In this document: positions 58,454 to 64,000 of the stretch, in pieces
Numbering within the stretch: position 1 is the first letter of the stretch
Layout: each line of letters starts with the position of its first letter
Source of the DNA: Streptomyces phaeofaciens
Lineage (GTDB): Bacteria > Actinomycetota > Actinomycetes > Streptomycetales > Streptomycetaceae
Length of the DNA: 64,000 nt
Assembly (NCBI RefSeq): GCF_014648915.1
Contig: NZ_BMSA01000020.1
Location: 58,850-122,849 of the forward strand
Direction of reading: 5' to 3'
Translations under genes and position numbers: made by a program
The notes under the pieces: model-generated
Database searches by the model: none
The model's input: only the letters and a program-made list of their open reading frames with translations
Told to the model about the DNA's origin: nothing

Positions 58454-60619
58454 ATGGAGCACACGAGCAACGCGGATCTCCGGGCGGACGCCGACACCGT
58501 CCTCGCCCGCCTCGTCGGCGACGCCACAGGCGCGGCACGGCTGCGCGAGGACCAGTGGCGGGCCATCGAGGCGCTGGTCGCCGACCGGCGCCGGGCCCTG
58601 GTCGTCCAGCGCACCGGATGGGGCAAGTCCGCGGTCTACTTCGTGGCGACCTCGCTGCTCCGGGCCCGCGGCTCCGGGCCGACCGTGATCGTCTCGCCGC
58701 TGCTCGCCCTGATGCGCAACCAGGTCGAGGCCGCGGCCCGGGCCGGTATCCACGCACGCACGATCAACTCCTCCAACACCGAGGAGTGGGAGACCGTCCA
58801 GGGCGAGATCGCGGCGGGCGAGGTGGACGTCCTGCTGGTCAGTCCCGAGCGGCTCAACAACCCGGACTTCCGCGACCAGGTGCTGCCCGCGCTGGCCGCG
58901 GCGACCGGGCTGCTCGTGGTCGACGAGGCCCACTGCATCTCCGACTGGGGCCATGACTTCCGCCCGGACTACCGCCGTCTGCGGACCATGCTCACCGATC
59001 TCCCCCCAGGGGTTCCGGTGCTCGCCACGACGGCGACCGCCAACGCGCGTGTGACGGCGGACGTGGCCGAACAGCTGGGCACGGGCGGCGCGTCGGACGC
59101 CCTGGTGCTGCGCGGCCCGCTGAACCGCGAGAGCCTCAGTCTGAGTGTGCTGCGGCTGCCGGACGCCGCGCACCGCATGGCCTGGCTCGCCGACCACCTC
59201 GACGAACTGCCGGGCTCCGGAATCGTCTACACGCTCACGGTGGCCGCCGCCGAGGAGGTCACGGCCTTCCTCCGGCAGCGCGGGCACCTGGTCGCCTCGT
59301 ACACGGGCCGGACGGAGAACGCGGAACGGCAGCAGGCCGAGGAGGACCTGCTCGCCAACAAGGTCAAGGCGCTGGTCGCCACCTCGGCGCTCGGCATGGG
59401 CTTCGACAAACCCGACCTGGGTTTCGTCGTGCACCTCGGCTCGCCCTCCTCGCCCATCGCCTACTACCAGCAGGTGGGCCGTGCCGGTCGTGGCGTCGAG
59501 CATGCGGAGGTGCTCCTGCTGCCGGGCAAGGAGGACGAGGCGATCTGGGAGTACTTCGCCTCGCTCGCCTTCCCCTCGGAGGACCTGGTGCGCCGCACGC
59601 TGGACGTCCTCGGTCGCGCGCAGAAGCCGATGTCACTGCCCGCCCTCGAGCCCTTGGTGGAGCTGCGCCGCTCCCGCCTGGAGACCATGCTCAAGGTCCT
59701 CGACGTGGACGGGGCGGTGCAGCGGGTCAAGGGAGGCTGGACGGCCACGGGGCAGGCCTGGACGTACGAGACCGCGCGGTACGACTGGGTGGCGCGCCAG
59801 CGCAGGGCCGAGCAGGAGGCGATGCGGCAGTACGCGTCGACGACGGACTGCCGGATGGAGTTCCTCCAGCGCCAGCTCGACGACGAGGGAGCCCGGCCCT
59901 GCGGGCGCTGCGACAACTGCGCGGGAGCGCGCTACGGAGCCGAGACGTCCACGGCCGCGCTGGACGCCGCGCGCGTCGATCTGGGCCGTGCGGGCGTCGA
60001 GGTGGAGCCGCGCAAAATGTGGCCGACCGGCCTCCCCGCGATCGGCATGGACCTCAAGGGCCGGATCGCGGCGGGTGAACAGGCGGCGAGCGGACGAGCC
60101 TTGGGGCGCCTGTCGGACATCGGCTGGGGCAACCGGCTCCGCCCCATGCTCGCCGCGCAGGCCCCCGACGGACCTGTTCCGGACGACGTGGCGCGGGCCG
60201 TGGTGGGCGTGTTGGCCGACTGGGCGAAGGGGCCGGGCGGTTGGGCCTCCGGTGAGCCCGACGCGCAGCCGCGCCCGGTCGGTGTGGTCACCCTCCCCTC
60301 CCGCACCCGGCCTCGGCTGGTCCACTCGCTGGGCACGCGGATCGCGGAGGTCGGCCGGCTGCCGCTGCTGGGCGCGGTCGAGTACAGCGGTGATTCCTCG
60401 CCGGTCCACCGGAGCAACAGCGCCCAGCGTCTCAAGGCGCTCGACGGCATGCTGGAGGTGCCGCCGGAGCTGGCCGCCGCGCTCGCCGAGGCCCGGGGCC
60501 CCGTCCTGCTCGTGGACGACTACACCGAGACGGGCTGGACCCTGGCGGTGGCCGCCCGGATGCTGCGACGTTCCGGCGCACAGGGGGTGTTGCCGCTGGT
60601 CCTGGCCGTACAGGGCTGA
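58454..60619 (+). CDS. recQ: RecQ-family helicase fused to a phosphoribosyltransferase-like domain
   Basis: 721 aa from the ATG at 58454 (a TTG four codons upstream is possible). SF2 motifs: Walker A-type QRTGWGKSAVYF, VVDEAHCISDWGHDFRPDYRRL, and GMGFDKPDLGFVVHLG/QQVGRAGRG. The RecQ zinc module has C-x16-CGRCDNC. After a short winged-helix region (about 560-615) the last 100 residues are a type I phosphoribosyltransferase fold ending with VLLVDDYTETGWTLAVAARMLRR, where DDxxETGxT is the PRPP loop. No HRDC domain. DNA repair helicase; the second domain may tie unwinding to nucleotide metabolism. Such fusions occur in Actinobacteria. Confidence 0.92.
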   Translation: MEHTSNADLRADADTVLARLVGDATGAARLREDQWRAIEALVADRRRALVVQRTGWGKSAVYFVATSLLRARGSGPTVIVSPLLALMRNQVEAAARAGIHARTINSSNTEEWETVQGEIAAGEVDVLLVSPERLNNPDFRDQVLPALAAATGLLVVDEAHCISDWGHDFRPDYRRLRTMLTDLPPGVPVLATTATANARVTADVAEQLGTGGASDALVLRGPLNRESLSLSVLRLPDAAHRMAWLADHLDELPGSGIVYTLTVAAAEEVTAFLRQRGHLVASYTGRTENAERQQAEEDLLANKVKALVATSALGMGFDKPDLGFVVHLGSPSSPIAYYQQVGRAGRGVEHAEVLLLPGKEDEAIWEYFASLAFPSEDLVRRTLDVLGRAQKPMSLPALEPLVELRRSRLETMLKVLDVDGAVQRVKGGWTATGQAWTYETARYDWVARQRRAEQEAMRQYASTTDCRMEFLQRQLDDEGARPCGRCDNCAGARYGAETSTAALDAARVDLGRAGVEVEPRKMWPTGLPAIGMDLKGRIAAGEQAASGRALGRLSDIGWGNRLRPMLAAQAPDGPVPDDVARAVVGVLADWAKGPGGWASGEPDAQPRPVGVVTLPSRTRPRLVHSLGTRIAEVGRLPLLGAVEYSGDSSPVHRSNSAQRLKALDGMLEVPPELAAALAEARGPVLLVDDYTETGWTLAVAARMLRRSGAQGVLPLVLAVQG

Positions 60620-60931
60620 TCACAGCGTGTCGCCGACGCCGCCCACCGATCTGTCCCGAGGTACGGCGGCCGAGCCGGCCGACCTCCGTGCAAGGGAGAC
60701 GGACGGCGACCCGCGCGTCGATGCACGCATCACCGGGTAGGGATATATGACTTGGACCGCCATATAACGGTCGGTGGCCTCAATTGCTCGTTGCCGCATC
60801 CCAGTTCGACAGGAAGAATTGGGTTCCGCTCCCCATACGGATCCCGCCCGTAGTCCGGTAGGGCTCTGCTGTGGCGTGCGCTCCCCCCGAAACCGCCCCG
60901 CCCGCTGTGGGCCGTAGCCGAAGGGAGGATC
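60620..60931. other. intergenic region between recQ and the next gene
   Basis: 312 bp. A promoter-like A/T-containing region near 60740-60770 contains an inverted repeat GACCG-CCATATAA-CGGTC (60755-60772). No gene seen. Confidence 0.4.
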
Positions 60932-61552
60932 GTGACCCTCGGATTCGCTCCGTCGTCGGCAGCCTCGTTGTCGACGTCCACGTCCGCCGCCTCCGCCAAC
61001 CGCCTGCTCGAACCCGCGGAGTGGTCCGCAGCAGGCATCCCGCTGCTGCGCAACCCGCGCGAAGTGGTCAGCGGGCTCCACTCACGGCATCAGCCCAGGC
61101 CGGCCACCGCCGTCGTGGCTGTCCTCGACCCGGACGAACGGGTGTGTGCCAGCGCTTCGTTCACGCGGCGTCAGGCGGCGGCGGACGGCTGGATGTTCCG
61201 CAACGCGCTGCTCGCCCAACTGCGCCGGGTCATCCCGCACGACCTCCGGCGTCGTACACCGGTGCGCACCGCCGTGCTGCTGTACTGCCGTGACGGCGAC
61301 GCGCGCTGGACGGAGGAGGACGGGGCGTGGATGTGGGGCCTGCGGGACGCCTGCACCCTGCACGGGCTGCGCTGCGGGGCGTACATCACGCTGACCCGGG
61401 ACGGCTGGCAGGTACTCGGCGAGGGTCGCGGGGGCCGTCGCCCTCATTCGGACTCCACTCCGGAGCCGTTCGGTCTGTCCGAGGCGCTGCCCCCGTTGCC
61501 GCGGACCGGCGGTGCCGCGTCGGAGGTTCTCCGGAGGGCTGCGGCCCGCTGA
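60932..61552 (+). CDS. conserved Streptomyces protein of unknown function
   Basis: 206 aa from the GTG at 60932, preceded by AAGGGAGG. A Ser/Ala-rich N-terminal segment (1-25), then a globular part with EPAEWSAAGIPLLRNPREVV, VVAVLDPDERVCASASFTRRQAAADGWMFRNALLAQLRR and WMWGLRDACTLHGLRCGAYITLTRDGWQVLG. No match to a family I can name; codon bias and RBS indicate it is real. Soluble. Followed by a strong hairpin at 61646-61670. Confidence 0.82.
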   Translation: MTLGFAPSSAASLSTSTSAASANRLLEPAEWSAAGIPLLRNPREVVSGLHSRHQPRPATAVVAVLDPDERVCASASFTRRQAAADGWMFRNALLAQLRRVIPHDLRRRTPVRTAVLLYCRDGDARWTEEDGAWMWGLRDACTLHGLRCGAYITLTRDGWQVLGEGRGGRRPHSDSTPEPFGLSEALPPLPRTGGAASEVLRRAAAR

Positions 61553-61934
61553 GGCCAGCGCCGGCCGGTGCGGACTTCCGTTGCCGTTGCCGCCCCCGAA
61601 GGGGCGCCGGTCGACGCCACAGCGCATCCCGCCGAGAACGACCCGGCCCGGCTGTGAAGCACAGCCGGGCGGCGGAAGTGGTGACACTGCCGACCGGGGG
61701 GCGTACGGCGTACCACCCCGGAACGGGTCTGCCCGGGAGTGAGGACACCGGGTCACGCGTGGCCTGGCGACCGCGGAACGGCGCACGCTCGACAGCACCG
61801 GAGCTTCGGCCCCGGGCAGGCCGAGACGCACGCCTGGACATCCGTCGTCCGCGCGCGCGAAGGCAGACCATGGAGGTGCCGCGGCAGCGACGCCTCCCCG
61901 GCCCCGACGTCCCCCGGGGCCTGGCGGAGCCGGC
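61553..61934. other. intergenic region with terminator
   Basis: 382 bp between convergent genes. The hairpin at 61646-61670 is the only clear structure; the remaining 250 bp show nothing gene-like on either strand. Confidence 0.5.
61646..61670. terminator. terminator hairpin downstream of the 206-aa protein gene
   Basis: GCCCGGCTGTG / CACAGCCGGGC, 11-bp perfect stem with a 3-nt loop. Confidence 0.8.
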
Positions 61935-62573
61935 TCAGACGCCGGCGCCCAGCACCGCGTTGATCTGCTGCGGGTCTCCGCAGACGATCAGCAGGGCACC
62001 GGCACGAGCCAGGGCCAGGGGCAGGGCGGTCGCGGCGGCCGTGTCGGGACCGCCGTTGACGGCGACCACGACGACCGGGCGCGCGGACGCTCGGCCGACA
62101 GCGGCGGCATCGGCGTAGAAGACGTCGTCTCCCGCGTCGTGCTGCGCCCAGTAGGACGCCTCGCCGAAGGTCAGCTCGTGGGCGGCCCACGGGTGCTGCT
62201 CACCCGTGGTGAGCACCAGCACCTCGCTCGGGGCGCGCCCCGAGTCGAGCAGCAGGTCCACCGCCTCCTCGGCGGCGTCCAGGGCGCCGTCGACCGAGGA
62301 CGGGATCAACTGGATCTGGGGAGCCGCCGCAGCGGGCGCGGCGGCGGGGGAAGCGGCCGGGGCCGAAGGCCCTGGCTTGGGCGCGGCGTCACGCGGGGCG
62401 CGCTGCGCCGGCGGCGCGGGCCGGACGGGTCCGGGACGACCGGGACGCGACGGAGCCGCGGGACGGGGGCCGGGGACGGGGCGAGGGGTCGGCGCTGTAC
62501 GGCCGCTGGCCGGAGTGGCGCGGGGACCCTGGGCACTCTCGTGAATCTGAGGCTCCTCGGGAATGAGAGGCAT
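61935..62573 (-). CDS. orphan SF1 helicase C-terminal-like domain protein with Pro-rich N-terminus
   Basis: 212 aa from the ATG at 62573 (PLIPEEPQIHESAQGP); an ATG at 62624 is possible. The first 100 residues are Pro/Ala-rich and disordered. Residues about 105-212 resemble the last part of UvrD/Rep-like and NERD-associated helicases: EVLVLTTGEQHPWAAHELTFGEASYWAQHDAGDDVFYADAAAVGRASARPVVVVAVNG (the place where helicases read KGLE-RPVVVLAV) and ALARAGALLIVCGDPQQINAVLG (YVGLSRA-like). The key KG(L)E and SRA residues are lost, so no ATPase activity is expected. Located beside rnhB and near recQ. No Shine-Dalgarno visible. Confidence 0.78.
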   Translation of the reverse strand: MPLIPEEPQIHESAQGPRATPASGRTAPTPRPVPGPRPAAPSRPGRPGPVRPAPPAQRAPRDAAPKPGPSAPAASPAAAPAAAAPQIQLIPSSVDGALDAAEEAVDLLLDSGRAPSEVLVLTTGEQHPWAAHELTFGEASYWAQHDAGDDVFYADAAAVGRASARPVVVVAVNGGPDTAAATALPLALARAGALLIVCGDPQQINAVLGAGV

Positions 62574-62641
62574 GAGCTGTTTTTTATCAAACGTTGGTGC
62601 GGCTCGCGCCAGCGGGTGGCACATCAGTGCGAGCGGATTTG

Positions 62642-63343
62642 TCAGAAGTCGAAGCCCAGCTGGCCCTCGATCTCCGGAACTCTTCCGTCCGCCCAGCTGC
62701 GGGCCTTCTTGAGATGCCGCCACTGGGGCAGCGCATCAAGATACGCCCACGACAACCGGTGGTACGGGGTGGGGCCCCGCATCTCCAGTGCGGCCTTGTG
62801 CACGGGTGATGGATACCCGGCATTGTCCGCAAAACCGAAGTCTGCATGGTCGATACCCAGTTCGGCCATCATTTTGTCGCGCTGAACCTTGGCGATCACC
62901 GAGGCCGCCGCCACCGCAACGCACGAGCGGTCGCCCTTGATGACCGTACGGACCTGCCACGGGGCGCCGAGGTAGTCGTGCTTCCCGTCGAGGATCACCG
63001 CGTCGGGGCGGACCGGCAGCGCTTCCAGGGCCCGCCCGGCGGCGAGCCGCAGCGCGGCCGTCATCCCCAGTTCGTCGATCTCCTCGGGAGAGGCATGCCC
63101 CAGGGCGTACGAGGTCACCCATTTCCGCAGTATCTCGTCGAGCTCGTTGCGCCGCTTGACGGTGAGCAGCTTGGAGTCGGTGAGGCCCGCGGGAGGCCTG
63201 CGCAGTCCGGTAACCGCCGCGCAGACGGTGACGGGCCCGGCCCACGCGCCGCGGCCCACCTCGTCGACACCGGCAATGACCTTCGCTCCGGTCGTGGCGC
63301 GCAGGGAGCGCTCGACGGTGTGAGTTGGTGGTTCGTACGGCAT
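62642..63343 (-). CDS. rnhB: ribonuclease HII
   Basis: 233 aa from the ATG at 63343 with AAGGG 5-6 nt upstream. Catalytic acidic residues in VIAGVDEVGRGAWAGPV (D, E, with GRG for ribonucleotide recognition), VILDGKHDYLG and AAASVIAKVQRDKMM; the C-terminal GYPSPVHKAAL and YHRLSW are standard. Removes ribonucleotides and RNA primers from RNA-DNA hybrids; complements recQ and dut for DNA maintenance. The C-terminal stop is 68 nt before the next gene on the same strand, so the two may be cotranscribed. Confidence 0.95.
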   Translation of the reverse strand: MPYEPPTHTVERSLRATTGAKVIAGVDEVGRGAWAGPVTVCAAVTGLRRPPAGLTDSKLLTVKRRNELDEILRKWVTSYALGHASPEEIDELGMTAALRLAAGRALEALPVRPDAVILDGKHDYLGAPWQVRTVIKGDRSCVAVAAASVIAKVQRDKMMAELGIDHADFGFADNAGYPSPVHKAALEMRGPTPYHRLSWAYLDALPQWRHLKKARSWADGRVPEIEGQLGFDF

Positions 63344-63747
63344 GGCGCCCTTAGCGTACGCCGCCCGCATCCCCTCGCGACACCCGGTTCCCCCTGACCG
63401 TCCGGCCGCACCGACGGCAGCGCGCACGGGCCGTCCATCCCTGCGGGACACCGCACTCCTCATTCGCTGACGCACACCTTTGATCAGCACGCCATCACAC
63501 GGGAATCGGCGCCCTGAGCGCACCGATTCACCCCTGCGGGCCTCGCCTCGGCCCGCCAATCACCCCATACCGGCACGCGACAACTCGCAGCACGAGGGCG
63601 ACCCGGCAGCGTCCGTTCCGACAAGGTCACGCCAGCGAATTGTCCGAACGCGGCACGCGGCACCTGTCACGCAGCTCCACACGAAGCCCCGGCGACGCCG
63701 CGCCCGTCAGGCGGCTCCACAGCGAAGCCCCCGCGACGCCGCGCCCG
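63344..63747. other. intergenic region upstream of rnhB
   Basis: 404 bp. Contains an imperfect tandem repeat of about 40 bp (63671-63750) that reaches into the stop codon of the partial gene at 63748. Nothing else identified. Confidence 0.5.
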
Positions 63748-63750
63748 TCA
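63671..63750. repeat. imperfect tandem duplication of about 40 bp
   Basis: Unit 1 (63671-63709) and unit 2 (63711-63750) share GC(A/G)GCTCCACA and CGACGCCGCGCCCGTCA. The second copy carries the stop codon TGA (minus strand) of the glycohydrolase gene. Confidence 0.75.
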
Positions 63751-64000
63751 CGCAGCCCCCGTCACCCACTCCGGCAGCGCCTCCACCTGCTCCGCCCACG
63801 CCGCCGGAGGTGCCCCGGCCTTCCCGGAGGCCAGCACGCCGCCCACGATGGCGCAGGTCGTGTCCACGTCGCCGCCCACCTGTGCGGTCGTCCAGAAGGC
63901 ACCCTCGAAGTCACCGAGCGCGCGAGCGGCCGACCAGAGGGCGAAGGGGACGGTGTCATGGGCCGACGTACGCCGGCCGCAGCCGAGTACGGCCGCGACG
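63748..64000 (-). CDS. ADP-ribosylglycohydrolase family protein, C-terminal end (cut by window edge)
   Basis: Only the last 84 codons lie inside the window. The segment FALWSAARALGDFEGAFWT followed by AQVGGDVDTTCAIVGGVLAS is the metal-binding GGDxDT motif of the DraG/ARH family, which removes ADP-ribose from proteins or related substrates. The stop TGA is at 63748-63750. The upstream start is outside the window. Confidence 0.88.
   Translation of the reverse strand, partial: VAAVLGCGRRTSAHDTVPFALWSAARALGDFEGAFWTTAQVGGDVDTTCAIVGGVLASGKAGAPPAAWAEQVEALPEWVTGAA

Noticed and set aside
61082..61831. Minus-strand frame opposite the 206-aa gene
   Set aside because: Arg/Pro-rich low-complexity translation; the plus frame has a good ribosome site and ends at a terminator.
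1..64000. CRISPR arrays, tRNA or rRNA genes, insertion sequences and prophage genes
   Set aside because: No regularly spaced repeats, no cloverleaf-like or CCA-ended element, no transposase, integrase or phage structural motif recognised in any reading frame.

Overview
The window is a GC-rich actinobacterial chromosome segment and almost certainly Streptomyces. The evidence is the codon bias, frequent GTG/TTG starts, and marker genes for HrdB, WhiH, SepH, CutRS, HPr with a DasR site, an actinobacterial ferrochelatase with Cys cluster, and ParE/ParC topoisomerase IV. From memory, the gene order (kdpD-like, DUF3710, dut, cutRS, hemH, sepH, tdk, patA, ptsH, M16 pair, parC, parE, hrdB, whiH, ABC fusion, recQ, rnhB) resembles the hrdB region of S. 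coelicolor read in reverse. This is core chromosome. I see no insertion sequence, prophage, CRISPR array, rRNA or tRNA gene.

Layout. 1-6.1 kb: 5' part of a KdpD-like kinase, secreted alginate lyase-like protein, a compact thioesterase/dUTPase/DUF3710 operon, DUF3093 and EcsC-like membrane-associated proteins, DUF4193. 6.5-9.1 kb: CutR/CutS two-component system and a small conserved protein. 9.1-14 kb: inositol monophosphatase and ferrochelatase (minus), divergent from an MFS transporter overlapping a sugar-lactone oxidase. 14.3-17.4 kb: SepH (cell division), rhodanese, VOC protein. 17.4-23.3 kb: thymidine kinase, phosphodiesterase, DUF5998, the large GNAT/acyl-CoA-synthetase protein, and divergent ptsH (HPr) with a DasR operator. 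23.6-28.3 kb: GntR regulator, an M23 peptidase preceded by a c-di-AMP riboswitch, and an M16 active/inactive subunit pair. 28.6-33.6 kb: parC, a COG0523 GTPase, a DUF6082 protein and a small partner. 33.8-36.2 kb: a citrate synthase with an N-terminal DNA-binding domain and an iron-box-controlled ferredoxin-like gene. 36.3-43.4 kb: CitA/DcuS-like sensor and regulator facing a solute:sodium symporter with its DUF485 partner, then a NarL-type system with a membrane protein. 43.8-50.7 kb: parE, a small Cys protein, a trypsin-like protease, hrdB and whiH. 50.8-58.3 kb: an ABC ATPase-permease fusion, a NrtR-like Nudix regulator, a glycogen-debranching-like enzyme, DUF4192. 58.4-64 kb: RecQ helicase fused to a phosphoribosyltransferase-like domain, two conserved Streptomyces proteins, RNase HII and the 3' part of an ADP-ribosylglycohydrolase.

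Themes. DNA supply and topology (dut, tdk, parC, parE, recQ, rnhB) are mixed with development and cell division (sepH, whiH, hrdB, c-di-AMP-controlled peptidase) and nutrient/iron signalling (DasR site at ptsH, iron boxes, CutRS, CitA-like system). The strongest regulatory signals are the c-di-AMP riboswitch (25233-25395), the DasR operator (23010-23025) and an iron box lying on the -10 element of a probably leaderless gene (35201-35219). The most unusual proteins are the RecQ-phosphoribosyltransferase fusion, the HTH-citrate synthase, an ABC fusion lacking the usual Walker B glutamate, and a small protein that looks like an orphan C-terminal fragment of an SF1 helicase. All identifications come from reading motifs by eye; no database search was run.
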